Shown: positions 53,743-62,417 of the stretch, piece by piece | Layout: every line of letters starts with the position of its first letter | Numbering within the stretch: the first letter of the stretch is position 1 | NCBI GenBank assembly: GCA_021776335.1 | Contig: JAJFGB010000007.1 | Location: 310,001-374,000 of the forward strand | Length of the DNA: 64,000 nt | Reading direction: 5' to 3' | DNA from: Hyphococcus sp. | GTDB lineage: Bacteria > Pseudomonadota > Alphaproteobacteria > Caulobacterales > Parvularculaceae | Translations under genes and position numbers: made by a program | Notes under the pieces: model-generated | The model's input: only the letters and a program-made list of their open reading frames with translations | What the model was told of the DNA's origin: nothing | Database searches by the model: none

Positions 53743-53756
53743 TTGACCCAGATCAA
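53743..53756. promoter_or_regulatory. Second FNR box upstream of hemN
   Basis: TTGAC-CCAG-ATCAA matches 9 of 10 consensus bases. It ends 33 bp before the hemN ATG, 73 bp from the first box (about seven helical turns). Confidence 0.65.
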
Positions 53757-53789
53757 CAAGTCGCCAGACTAATTGCCCACTTTTGCGGC

Positions 53790-55130
53790 ATGAAGAAACA
53801 ATGGTTAAAATATCTAAACCAACAGGCGCCGCGATATACCAGCTATCCGTCCGCGTTGCGTTTCGACGATAGCGTTGATGCAGCGCTTTATGCGGAGAAA
53901 CTGCGTGCTGTTGATCTCTATGAACCGTTATCCATCTATGTGCATATCCCGTTTTGCCGTCAGCTGTGCTGGTATTGCGGGTGCAATATGCGGGTTGAGA
54001 ACAGCTATGACCGGGTGCGTACTTATGTGGACGCGCTTCTTGACGAGATCCGCCTTGTCGGCGGTGCGATGGGCGGCAAGGGGCGTATCGCAACGGTGCA
54101 TTTCGGCGGCGGAACGCCGAACATGCTGGTCGCTGACGATCTTGCATGTATTCTTGATGCGATTGAACGCGAGTTTGGACTGACCGATGACGCGCGCCTG
54201 GCCATAGAACTGGACCCCCGGCTTATTCGGAAAGGTGACGTCCAATTGTTAGCTGATATCGGCTTCCAGCGCATGAGTATCGGCGTTCAGGACTTTGACG
54301 TCGGCGTGCAATGGAAAATCAATCGTGTTCAGCGGTTTGAGATGGTTGCCGCATGCGTCAGGGACATGCGCTGTGCCGGCGTTGATGATATTTCCTTTGA
54401 TCTTTTATACGGCCTTCCCAAACAAACTCTCCACAGTTTCCGGGAGACAATCGACAAAACCATATCGCTGGCGCCGGATCGCGTTGCCGTTTTTGGCTAT
54501 GCGCATTTGCCGCTTGTGATCCCCAGGCAGCGTATGATTTGCGATGATGATTTGCCCGATCTGGAGATGAGGGCGGATTTGGCGGCGCTGGCCGATGAAC
54601 GGTTGGTGGCTGCGGGATATGAGCAGATCGGGTTTGATCACTACGCCAAGCCGGACAATGCGCTGTCAGTGGCGCAGCGCGAAGATCGCCTGCATCGAAA
54701 TTTCCAAGGCTATACCGATGATATTGCCAAGACGACGATTGGCCTTGGCGCGTCGGCAATTGGTTTTGTCCATGGCGCATATGCTCAAAACGAAAAAGAC
54801 ATCGGCGATTATCAGCGCAGGATTGCGGCGCGGTCTCTGCCGATCGTTAAAGGCGTTATTCGAACAAAGCGCGACGAGCGATGCGCAGAAATTATTTCGC
54901 ATTTACTGTGTAAGTTTGAAACCGATCTCGCCGATATATTCGAATTGACGTCGGGAGCGGAGCAAACCCGCATCCGCCAGGCGCTAGAGCAGCTGGAGCA
55001 GGACGGTGTGATCCGGCGGCGCGATGACATCGTTTGCATAAATGAGCGTGCGCGTAGTCTGTGCCGTGTTGTCGCAGCGTCCATCGATCCCTATGCGCAT
55101 GCCACAGCGACCTTCGCTTCAGCTGTTTAA
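53790..55130 (+). CDS. hemN: Oxygen-independent coproporphyrinogen III oxidase
   Basis: HemN is the radical-SAM enzyme that decarboxylates coproporphyrinogen III without oxygen, in haem synthesis. The 446-residue protein starts with the RYTSYP motif typical of true HemN and has the 4Fe-4S ligands C56, C60 and C63 in CRQLCWYCGC, then GGGTPNML and the GVQDFD block. The ATG at 53790 follows the family N-terminus; a frame extending upstream reads through the promoter. Two FNR boxes upstream and fnr downstream imply low-oxygen induction. Confidence 0.96.
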   Translation: MKKQWLKYLNQQAPRYTSYPSALRFDDSVDAALYAEKLRAVDLYEPLSIYVHIPFCRQLCWYCGCNMRVENSYDRVRTYVDALLDEIRLVGGAMGGKGRIATVHFGGGTPNMLVADDLACILDAIEREFGLTDDARLAIELDPRLIRKGDVQLLADIGFQRMSIGVQDFDVGVQWKINRVQRFEMVAACVRDMRCAGVDDISFDLLYGLPKQTLHSFRETIDKTISLAPDRVAVFGYAHLPLVIPRQRMICDDDLPDLEMRADLAALADERLVAAGYEQIGFDHYAKPDNALSVAQREDRLHRNFQGYTDDIAKTTIGLGASAIGFVHGAYAQNEKDIGDYQRRIAARSLPIVKGVIRTKRDERCAEIISHLLCKFETDLADIFELTSGAEQTRIRQALEQLEQDGVIRRRDDIVCINERARSLCRVVAASIDPYAHATATFASAV

Positions 55131-55141
55131 CGGTAGGTGAC

Positions 55142-55154
55142 TGATTGCTAATCA
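55142..55154. promoter_or_regulatory. Short perfect inverted repeat upstream of fnr
   Basis: TGATT-GCT-AATCA lies 12 bp after the hemN stop and 47 bp before the fnr start. It resembles half-sites of Crp/Fnr-type operators but has a 3-nt spacer rather than 4, so assignment is weak. Confidence 0.35.
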
Positions 55155-55162
55155 TAAGCGGC

Positions 55163-55195
55163 ATCCTCTAGACTTCCCCGCGGAGTTTAGAGGAT
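55163..55195 (+). promoter_or_regulatory. Hairpin sequestering the fnr ribosome-binding site
   Basis: ATCCTCTA (55163-55170) pairs perfectly with TAGAGGAT (55188-55195), and the stem continues inward through ACTTC/GGAGT with two G-T pairs, giving about 14 pairs closed by a 5-nt loop. The 3' arm contains the Shine-Dalgarno AGAGGA (55189-55194), 7 nt before the GTG start. If folded in the mRNA, it would block fnr translation. Confidence 0.7.
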
Positions 55196-55201
55196 CTGAT
55201 T

Positions 55202-55912
55202 GTGGCGTCGAGCATCGAGACCAATCAAGCGTTGTGCAATAGCAGGGGCGAAAGTCCAGGTTTGTGCGGCTTGTGCGATGTGCGCGATCATTCGGTTTGC
55301 GTTGAGTTTGGTCCTCGCGAAATGGCGCAGGCTGAACGAACCATGGCGCGGCGCACGGTTGCCCGAAAGCACGCCATCATGTCCGAAGGCGAACCCAATG
55401 ACAGCCTTTTTGTGGTGACGCAGGGCAGTTTCCTGCTGAGCAAATACCTCGAAGACGGTCGTCGCCAGGTGACCGGGTTTATTTTTAAGGGTGATTTGAT
55501 GGGGGTGCGGCCTACGCAGCAGAGCGCCTATACCGCCGAAGCGCTGGAGGACAGTTTGGTTTGTACATTTTCGCATCATTATCTCGATGAAGTTGCGAAA
55601 ACTGCACCCGGGGTGAAGGACAGGCTGATCGCGAGAGGTCAAAATGAATATCATCGGGCGCAGGATCACATTGTGCTTCTTGGCAAGAAAACTGCGGATG
55701 AACGTGTGAGTAGTTTTTTTATACAGCTGGCAAAATCAATTGGACAAGATCTCGGCGAGGGACGTCTGGAAGCGCCTCTTTCTATGGCGCGGCAGGATAT
55801 CGCCGACTATCTGGGTTTGCGTCTTGAGACATTGAGCCGGACGCTGGGGTCGCTCAAGAGCAAGGGAATTATCGACAGCATTTCTCGAAAAAATGTTGTT
55901 GTAAAAACCTAG
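55202..55912 (+). CDS. fnr: Crp/Fnr-family regulator, FNR/FnrN type with iron-sulfur ligands
   Basis: The 236-residue protein has an N-terminal cysteine set C22-x2-C25-x7-C33 plus a later Cys (LVCTF) as fourth 4Fe-4S ligand, the spacing of FnrN/FnrL in alphaproteobacteria. A cyclic-nucleotide-binding-type barrel (about 50-140) and an HTH follow, with recognition segment LETLSRTLG whose E-x-x-S-R reads TTGAT half-sites. It senses oxygen: the intact cluster gives the DNA-binding dimer. The GTG start has AGAGGA upstream, inside a hairpin. It follows hemN by 71 bp and is the likely reader of the FNR boxes in the window. Confidence 0.94.
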   Translation: MASSIETNQALCNSRGESPGLCGLCDVRDHSVCVEFGPREMAQAERTMARRTVARKHAIMSEGEPNDSLFVVTQGSFLLSKYLEDGRRQVTGFIFKGDLMGVRPTQQSAYTAEALEDSLVCTFSHHYLDEVAKTAPGVKDRLIARGQNEYHRAQDHIVLLGKKTADERVSSFFIQLAKSIGQDLGEGRLEAPLSMARQDIADYLGLRLETLSRTLGSLKSKGIIDSISRKNVVVKT

Positions 55913-55932
55913 TCGCCGCGCGACGCATTTTT
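55912..55932 (+). terminator. Possible short terminator after fnr
   Basis: GTCGC-CGC-GCGAC followed by GCATTTTT directly after the fnr stop could end transcription before the convergent UbiH-like gene. The five-pair stem is short. Confidence 0.35.
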
Positions 55933-57200
55933 CAATAGTTTTCGAAACTGGTCTGACGCGCCATCTCGGCAGACGCCAGAGGTTGCGTGAGGTTTTTCAT
56001 AATCAGCTTTCGCGCCGGCGGAAGGGCGCGTCCCACATCGAAAATTGCACGGCGCGCCAGGCGGGCGACAGGCGTTTCCCGTGCGTAAAGCTCAGCAAGC
56101 GCCAGTGTCGACCAATAGAGTGGCCGGGACAATTTTTGATGAGCGCGTTCATAGGCTTTGAGCGCGCCGGCATCTGCAATGCCTCTGTTGCAGCCAAGCG
56201 CGCGCCGTAATTGACGGGCGAGAATATCCTGACCCTGTACGCCAAGATTAAACCCGTGGGCAGTGACCGGGTGCATACCCACAGCGGCATCGCCAACAAG
56301 CGCAAATCCAGATGCCGCAAAGCGATTGGCGTAAACGCTGACCAGTGGATAGGCGCACCGCTCGGATGCAGGATGGAGTGCGCCAAACCGGCCTTTTAGT
56401 CGTTTTCCGGCAGCGGCAGCGTAATCATCAAGACCTAGCGCCATTTGCCGCGCCGCTTCTTCCGGCGCAAAGGTTTGAACAATCGACGCCTCATTGGCGT
56501 TGAGCGGCAGGATCGCCAATGCGCCGCCAGGAAGGAAGCATTCCCAGGCGACATGATTATGCGGATGTTCAAACTTCATCCGGGAAACGATCATCGTTTT
56601 GCCAAAATCATGCTGAGAAGCGGAAATACCGGCGGCGCGGCGCGCGGTTGAAAAACGCGTATCTGCCGCCACGAGAAGGCGCGCGCAAAACATGCGGCCA
56701 TCCGCCAGCGTTACTGAACTCCCGTTGCCGCTTGTTTTAACTGGTGTCGCTTCCGCCCCGGTAATGAGGCACGCTTCGCCGCATTCAAGATGCTCGTCGT
56801 AAAGCGCCCGACGGATATTGTGATTTGAAACCAGAAAGCCGAGCTTGTCGGCGCCAACTGCGCGGGCATCAAAATGCAGGCGCGCCTGCGAGCCGCCATT
56901 TGTCACTTTCGCCGATTTCAGCGGCGATATCTCGTCTGGCGCAATGCGTTTCCAGGCGCCGAGATTTTGAAGGATATCCACGGAACGATGCGACAAGGCG
57001 ATTTCACGACCGTCAAATTGCGGCGTGGCAATGGCTTTGAGGGGCTGGCGTTCGATCAGCCTGACATCAAGCCCCAACCCCCGCAGCGACAGGGACAAGG
57101 ATAGCCCGACCGGGCCGGCGCCGATGATTAATACATCACAAGCGCCGTCTTTGTCGTCGCAGCGCCCGGTTGCGCTGGTTTGATATTTGTCATTGTTCAT
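55932..57200 (-). CDS. UbiH/UbiF/COQ6-family FAD monooxygenase
   Basis: The 422-residue flavoprotein hydroxylase has the FAD dinucleotide loop GAGPVGLSLSLSL, an R in the second motif, and the C-terminal GDAAVGMHPVTAHGFNLGVQG typical of ubiquinone-ring hydroxylases. It should act on a membrane quinone precursor using O2. The family is large, so the ring position cannot be assigned. The gene is convergent with fnr and divergent from the PLP decarboxylase gene, with a palindrome-bearing 131-bp gap. Confidence 0.9.
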   Translation of the reverse strand: MNNDKYQTSATGRCDDKDGACDVLIIGAGPVGLSLSLSLRGLGLDVRLIERQPLKAIATPQFDGREIALSHRSVDILQNLGAWKRIAPDEISPLKSAKVTNGGSQARLHFDARAVGADKLGFLVSNHNIRRALYDEHLECGEACLITGAEATPVKTSGNGSSVTLADGRMFCARLLVAADTRFSTARRAAGISASQHDFGKTMIVSRMKFEHPHNHVAWECFLPGGALAILPLNANEASIVQTFAPEEAARQMALGLDDYAAAAGKRLKGRFGALHPASERCAYPLVSVYANRFAASGFALVGDAAVGMHPVTAHGFNLGVQGQDILARQLRRALGCNRGIADAGALKAYERAHQKLSRPLYWSTLALAELYARETPVARLARRAIFDVGRALPPARKLIMKNLTQPLASAEMARQTSFENY

Positions 57201-57232
57201 GAGCGTCCATCATGCAGGAACGAACAGTACGT

Positions 57233-57245
57233 ACCTAAATTAGGT
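57233..57245. promoter_or_regulatory. 13-bp palindrome between ubiH-like and decarboxylase genes
   Basis: ACCTAA-A-TTAGGT is a perfect odd palindrome, nested in a wider inverted repeat GGAACG (57217-57222) / CGTTCC (57248-57253). It lies 33 bp from the monooxygenase start and about 90 bp from the decarboxylase start, so it may be an operator for either gene. The regulator is unknown. Confidence 0.5.
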
Positions 57246-57331
57246 CGCGTTCCAGCCGCGGGGATGTGGTGATTGGTCGCTGTGTCAACACAGCTCGCGC
57301 GGCGTCACGGTGATTTGAAAGGCTTATTGCT

Positions 57332-59083
57332 ATGGAACATACGCGTAATACCAAGTTTGCGGCAGACGCTTATTTCCTTGGGCCGAAATCGGAGAATGGC
57401 GCCTGGGTGCGTGGTGAGTTTCAGGCAATTTTGGATCATTGGTTTGATTGGCGGCGGTCTCTCTTTGCTGGCGATCCGGAAATTATCTCCGAAGCAAGGC
57501 GATTGTCTCCGGATTTTCTGCGGGAACGGGAAGTGCTGGGCCAGGAGTTACGCCACCTCCTGGAGATGCTGCGCGCAGAGGTGCCGAAATATACGCCGCG
57601 TTATGTCGGTCATATGGTTTCCGAGCTTTCCCTGCCTGCTTTATTCGGACATTTTGCGACGCTGCTTCACAATCCGAACAATACATCGCGCGAGGCCGCG
57701 AAAATTGGTGCGCGGATGGAATCAGAAGCGATTGCCATGTTGGCGCAAATGCTCGGTTATGACCCGGCTGCAGCGCAGGGGCACTTTACGGGCGGCGGTA
57801 CGGTCGCCAATTTCGAGGCCGTATGGCGTGCGCGCTATCGCATGGATCATGCTCTCTCCCTGGCGCTTGTCCTTGCTGAACGAGACGGCGACAGGCTCGA
57901 TCCTTTTACCGCGGCGCATATGGGCTGGCGCAAGTTCGAAGCCCTGCGCGTCGAACGGGAAGTGTCGGATCGCGAAATGCGCGCTGCCAGCATGGTGCTG
58001 TCAAATCCGCTGGATGTGGGGCGGCGAATTTCAAATGCATCAGGCCGTGACTATCGCGGCCCGGTTTTAATCACTCCTGGCAATAAGCATTTTTCATGGC
58101 GCAAAGCCGCCAATCTGCTCGGGCTTGGCGAGGCGTCATTTTGGAATGCGCCGCTCGATCGCGAGGGCAGGGTACAGCTTGAAGGATTAAAGCGGTTGAT
58201 CGAGGCGGCGCGCGAGGACGCAAGGCCTATCGTGTGTTTGGCGACCGTCGCCGGCACGACGGAGGCGGGCGAGATTGATCCGATCGACGATGTGGTGGAT
58301 CTGCTTGATGACCTCCGCAAAGACGGCATTGATATCTGGCATCATGTTGACGCCGCCTATGGCGGTTTTTTCTGTTCAATGCTCGGCGGCGATGCGGAGG
58401 GCGCGCTTGATCCGAAACAGAGCGCTGCGCTGCGCGCGATCGGGCGCGCGCAATCAATCACAATCGATCCGCACAAGCTGGGATATGTGCCCTATTCCTG
58501 CGGCGCCTTCCTGACTAAAAATAAGCAAGCCTATCAGGCTTCAAGCTTTCAGGCGCCCTATATCGATCGCGCGGACGACGGGGATAAATGGCGCTGTACG
58601 CTAGAAGGATCGCGCAGCGGCGCCGGCGCCGCTGCGACCTGGCTGACCGGAAAGACCCTTGGTTTTGAAGCTGAAAAATTCGGTGCGATCATTGCGGCGG
58701 GAATTGAAGCAAGAAAGATATTTCAGGCCGCCCTTGGCGCTGAAAATAAACTCGTCCGGCCGTTGATGCCGTCTGATACCAATATTTTGTGCTTTTCTCT
58801 CGCAAGGAACGGTGAAAAGCTAAGCGCAGCAAATGCGCGCACGCTTCGGGCGCATGAAAAATTCCAGACATCTGAGGAATTTTCAGTATCGAAAACAGTC
58901 ATGGCGGCCGATTGTTATGAAGCGCTTATCAACGCTCATGTGGAAGTCTATGAAGGCGATTGCGATGCCGACCAATTGGTGTTGCTGCGCTGCGTATTCA
59001 TGAACCCGTTTTGGGCTGATCCTCGCGTCAGCGCGCAATTGATTTCTGAGTTTGTGGATATTCTAAAAGAATATGTGGAGTGA
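57332..59083 (+). CDS. PLP-dependent group II decarboxylase
   Basis: The 583-residue fold-type I enzyme has the PLP-binding lysine K382 in SITIDPHKLGYVPY, the DAAYGGFF aspartate segment preceded by HHVD, and HFTGGGTVANFEA near the N-terminus. The family decarboxylates amino acids such as glutamate, tyrosine, aspartate or DOPA; this member is longer than bacterial GadB and nearer to archaeal/enterococcal tyrosine-decarboxylase-like proteins, but the substrate is not certain. Its TGA overlaps a GTG of the nnrS frame, so the two genes look coupled. Confidence 0.88.
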   Translation: MEHTRNTKFAADAYFLGPKSENGAWVRGEFQAILDHWFDWRRSLFAGDPEIISEARRLSPDFLREREVLGQELRHLLEMLRAEVPKYTPRYVGHMVSELSLPALFGHFATLLHNPNNTSREAAKIGARMESEAIAMLAQMLGYDPAAAQGHFTGGGTVANFEAVWRARYRMDHALSLALVLAERDGDRLDPFTAAHMGWRKFEALRVEREVSDREMRAASMVLSNPLDVGRRISNASGRDYRGPVLITPGNKHFSWRKAANLLGLGEASFWNAPLDREGRVQLEGLKRLIEAAREDARPIVCLATVAGTTEAGEIDPIDDVVDLLDDLRKDGIDIWHHVDAAYGGFFCSMLGGDAEGALDPKQSAALRAIGRAQSITIDPHKLGYVPYSCGAFLTKNKQAYQASSFQAPYIDRADDGDKWRCTLEGSRSGAGAAATWLTGKTLGFEAEKFGAIIAAGIEARKIFQAALGAENKLVRPLMPSDTNILCFSLARNGEKLSAANARTLRAHEKFQTSEEFSVSKTVMAADCYEALINAHVEVYEGDCDADQLVLLRCVFMNPFWADPRVSAQLISEFVDILKEYVE

Positions 59084-59094
59084 TCGGAAAACAA

Positions 59095-60282
59095 ATGACA
59101 TCTTCTGCGGAACAAATGCGATCCTATAAGGGGCCGGCGCTTTTCAGCTTTGGCTTTCGGCCGTTTTTTTTGGGCGGGTCCCTTGTGGCGGCGATCATTC
59201 CTCTTGTCATGGCGCTCGCCTTTGGCGGCGTGATTGACTTAAATCCCGCTGGCGGCCTTATCGCCTGGCACGGCCATGAGATGATCTACGGTTTTATCGG
59301 CGCCATTGCTGCAGGATTTATTCTGACGGCTGTGCCCAACTGGACTGGCCGTTTGCCGCTTATGGGCACGCCGCTGGCCTTGCTTGCCGGATTATGGATT
59401 GCGGGCCGTATCGCGATGTTTTTTTCATCTGCGCTTGGCGGCATGATGACCGGCCTCATCGATGGCGCTTTTCTTTTTGTACTCGACATGTTTTTGTGGC
59501 GAGAAGTGTTGGCGGGAAAAAACTGGCGCAACGCGCCGATTTGTATTCTGATTTTTCTTCTCGCCATGGGTAATGCTGTTTGGCATGTGGAAATGACCAC
59601 CGGTGTTGGCGGGTTTTTTGGTCTTCACTTCGGGATTGTCGTGATGGCGTTGTTGCTTGCGCTTATCGGCGGGCGGGTCACGCCAAGCTTTACGCGCAAC
59701 TGGCTCGTGAAATCGGGCAGGGAACCGATCAATGCGCCTTTTGCCATGCTGGATAAGCTTAGCCTTGGCGCATTGGCGCTCGGCGCGGGCTTGTGGCTAT
59801 TCAGGCCGGACTATCCTTTCACAGGCGTGGCGCTCCTTGTTGCGGGCGCCTTACATTTTGCCCGCCTGATGCGCTGGCGCGGTTGGCGATGCATCGCTGA
59901 ACCACTCGTCCTTATACTGCATATAGGGTATTTCTGGCTGGCGTTATCGCTTGTGCTGCTGGGCGCATCTGTTCTTTTGCCGGCTTTGTTGCCCAGTACG
60001 GCCGCCCTTCATGGCCTTACCGCTGGCGCCATGGGCGTGATGATCCTTGCGGTGATGACGCGGGCGACCCTGGGCCATACCGGTCGCGCGCTTGGCGCTG
60101 ATGCGCCGACAATAGCGATTTATGCGTTGGTCAATCTGGGCGCCGCCGCACGTGTCGCCGCGCAGTTTATGCCGCTGCCTTATACAACCATGATTGCCGT
60201 CTCGAGCGTGATCTGGAGCAGCGCGTTTTTGCTCTTTGCGGTCGTCTATGGACGCTATTTGCTGACGCCGCGGGGAGCGTGA
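59095..60282 (+). CDS. nnrS: NnrS family membrane protein
   Basis: NnrS is a haem- and copper-containing membrane protein induced under nitric oxide stress in denitrifiers and others. The 395-residue protein has about twelve hydrophobic helices and conserved segments LFSFGFRPFFLGG, WHGHEMIYGF and VMTRATLGHTGR with the expected histidines. A GTG at 59080 overlaps the decarboxylase stop and would add five residues; the ATG at 59095 has GGA 7 nt upstream. No norBC or nirK/nirS genes are in the window. Confidence 0.93.
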   Translation: MTSSAEQMRSYKGPALFSFGFRPFFLGGSLVAAIIPLVMALAFGGVIDLNPAGGLIAWHGHEMIYGFIGAIAAGFILTAVPNWTGRLPLMGTPLALLAGLWIAGRIAMFFSSALGGMMTGLIDGAFLFVLDMFLWREVLAGKNWRNAPICILIFLLAMGNAVWHVEMTTGVGGFFGLHFGIVVMALLLALIGGRVTPSFTRNWLVKSGREPINAPFAMLDKLSLGALALGAGLWLFRPDYPFTGVALLVAGALHFARLMRWRGWRCIAEPLVLILHIGYFWLALSLVLLGASVLLPALLPSTAALHGLTAGAMGVMILAVMTRATLGHTGRALGADAPTIAIYALVNLGAAARVAAQFMPLPYTTMIAVSSVIWSSAFLLFAVVYGRYLLTPRGA

Positions 60283-60460
60283 TCAGTAAAAGTGGGAACC
60301 GGTTTTCCGGTTCGGTGAGGCGCGTAAGCGCTGAACACGACAAACAAAAACTTTGATGCGCTAGCCGATTCGCGGTCCACAATTTGAGGCAAGTCATGAA
60401 ACGTCCGCGGCGCGGCGCCACGCGGCAGGCCGCCGCGTTGTCGCCGCCTGGCCATCAGCC

Positions 60461-60476
60461 CCACTATATATTGTGC
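60461..60476. promoter_or_regulatory. nrdR box: NrdR box 1 upstream of nrdD
   Basis: CCACTATATATTGTGC matches the NrdR consensus (acaCwAtATaTwGtg) nearly throughout. It lies 52 bp before the nrdD ATG. Confidence 0.87.
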
Positions 60477-60491
60477 TTTGAATGGATTGTT

Positions 60492-60507
60492 TCTCAACAT
60501 ATTGGGA
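60492..60507. promoter_or_regulatory. nrdR box: NrdR box 2 upstream of nrdD
   Basis: TCTCAACATATTGGGA keeps the CAxxATATTG core. It starts 31 bp after box 1, the three-turn spacing at which NrdR binds paired boxes. It is weaker than box 1. Confidence 0.72.
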
Positions 60508-60527
60508 AAAGTGAAAGGAATCGAAGA

Positions 60528-62417
60528 ATGTTGGATATCGTTTCGGAGCCGGTTGATGCTCCAGCTGGCCGTATGACGCCGCCTTCAGTGGTCGATGTGA
60601 AATCGACAATTGGGGAGTATATTGGCCATCTTGATTGGCGGATAAAAGCCAACGCCAATCAGGGATATTCACTGGGCGGCATGATCTTGAACACCTCGGG
60701 GAAGGTCACGGCGAATTATTGGCTCGACCATGTTTATCCCGAAGCGATTGGCCAGGCGCACCGAAATGGCGACATGCATATTCACGATCTGGATATGCTC
60801 GCGGGCTATTGCGCCGGCTGGTCATTGCGGACCCTGTTGATCGAAGGCTTCAACGGCGTCGAGGGTAAAATCGAAGCGGGGCCGCCAAAACATTTCACGA
60901 GTGCGCTTGGCCAGATCGTGAATTTTCTCGGAGCCCTGCAGAATGAATGGGCGGGCGCCCAGGCATTTTCTTCGTTTGATACGTATCTCGCACCCTATGT
61001 CCGCAATGACGGCTTGAGTTACGACGACATTGTGCAGGCGATGCAGGAATTCGTGTTCAATCTGAATGTGCCCTCACGATGGGGAACACAAACGCCGTTT
61101 ACAAATCTCACTTTTGACTGGGTATGTCCCGAGGATTTGCGCGAGCAGACGCCTGTTATTGGCGGTGAGGAAGCGTCATTTGCCTATGGCGATCTGCAGG
61201 TGGAAATGGATCTGATTAATCAGGCGTTCATTGAAGTTATGACACGGGGCGACGCTAAAGGGCGCATCTTCACCTTTCCTATTCCCACCTACAACATCAC
61301 AGAAGATTTTCCGTGGGAATCGGAAAATGCGGAACGCCTTTTCGACATGACCGCCAAATACGGATTGCCATATTTTCAGAATTTTTTGAATTCAGAACTC
61401 AAGCCCGGACAAATCCGTTCCATGTGCTGCCGGTTACAGCTTGATCTGCGCGAACTTTTAAAGCGCGGTAATGGGCTCTTTGGTTCCGCCGAACAGACCG
61501 GCTCGATCGGCGTCGTGACGGTCAATTGCGCGCGACTTGGCTACCTTCATCGCGGCGACGAAGAGGCGTTATTGGCGGCGCTGGATGAGCTTTTGGAATT
61601 TGGGCGCGATAGCCTTGAAATCAAACGAACGCTTGTTCAAAAATTACTGGATGGCGGGCTATTTCCATACACGAAACGCTATCTCGGCACGTTGAGGAAT
61701 CATTTCTCGACGCTCGGGGTTAACGGCGTCAATGAAATGATCCGGAACTTTACCGGTGACGCCGATGATCTCACCACCGCTGAGGGCGTTGCAATGGCTG
61801 TTCGGTTACTGGACCATATTCGTGCGCGTATGCTCGAATTCCAGGAAGAAACCGGGCATATGTATAATCTCGAAGCGACGCCGGCGGAGGGAACAACTTA
61901 TCGTTTCGCTAAAGAGGACCGCGCGCGATATCCTGATATTTTGCAAGCCGGCAGTGATGCGGGACCCTATTATACAAACTCTTCGCAGCTTCCTGTCGGG
62001 TTTACGGATGATCCGTTTGAGGCGCTGTCGCGCCAGGATATTCTGCAAACAAAATATACCGGCGGCACGGTGCTGCATCTTTATATGAGTGAAAAACTTT
62101 CAAGCGCCGCTGCCTGCCGCGAGCTTGTGCGGCGTTCTCTCAGCCGTCACCGTCTGCCGTATATTACGGTGACGCCAACCTTCTCGATTTGCCCACAGCA
62201 TGGCTATCTTGCGGGTGAACATGCATTTTGCCCGAAATGCGATGCCGAGGCGCAAGCAGAGGGACGAGATGACGGTTTTGAACGACAGGTTTGCGAAGTG
62301 TGGACACGGGTGATGGGCTATCACCGTCCAGTGTCTGCCTATAATCCAGGCAAAAAGTCGGAACATGAAGAACGGGCGCATTTCGTGGAAGAGCGCGCTT
62401 TTCGGGACGTCGCATGA
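60528..62417 (+). CDS. nrdD: Anaerobic ribonucleoside-triphosphate reductase, class III
   Basis: NrdD makes deoxyribonucleotides without oxygen using a glycyl radical. The 629-residue protein has the active-site block RSMCCRLQLDLREL, TGSIGVVTVN, a C-terminal zinc site (CPQHGYLAGEHAFCPKC) and the glycyl radical loop RVMGYHRPVSAYNPGK. There is no N-terminal ATP-cone visible, so it may lack dATP inhibition. The ATG at 60528 has AAAGGA upstream; a longer frame would read through the NrdR boxes and is rejected. nrdG overlaps by 4 nt. Confidence 0.96.
   Translation: MLDIVSEPVDAPAGRMTPPSVVDVKSTIGEYIGHLDWRIKANANQGYSLGGMILNTSGKVTANYWLDHVYPEAIGQAHRNGDMHIHDLDMLAGYCAGWSLRTLLIEGFNGVEGKIEAGPPKHFTSALGQIVNFLGALQNEWAGAQAFSSFDTYLAPYVRNDGLSYDDIVQAMQEFVFNLNVPSRWGTQTPFTNLTFDWVCPEDLREQTPVIGGEEASFAYGDLQVEMDLINQAFIEVMTRGDAKGRIFTFPIPTYNITEDFPWESENAERLFDMTAKYGLPYFQNFLNSELKPGQIRSMCCRLQLDLRELLKRGNGLFGSAEQTGSIGVVTVNCARLGYLHRGDEEALLAALDELLEFGRDSLEIKRTLVQKLLDGGLFPYTKRYLGTLRNHFSTLGVNGVNEMIRNFTGDADDLTTAEGVAMAVRLLDHIRARMLEFQEETGHMYNLEATPAEGTTYRFAKEDRARYPDILQAGSDAGPYYTNSSQLPVGFTDDPFEALSRQDILQTKYTGGTVLHLYMSEKLSSAAACRELVRRSLSRHRLPYITVTPTFSICPQHGYLAGEHAFCPKCDAEAQAEGRDDGFERQVCEVWTRVMGYHRPVSAYNPGKKSEHEERAHFVEERAFRDVA

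Noticed and set aside
57180-57193. FNR-like sequence TTGAT-N4-GTCAT near the start of the UbiH-like gene
   Set aside because: It matches only 8 of 10 bases and lies within the first codons of the gene.
57273-58070. A 265-residue plus-strand frame overlapping the PLP decarboxylase
   Set aside because: It is a different frame of the decarboxylase gene with a Cys/Arg-rich product and no family features.
60384-60527. N-terminal extension of NrdD from 60384
   Set aside because: The segment contains the NrdR boxes and has no NrdD similarity; ATG 60528 has a good ribosome-binding site.
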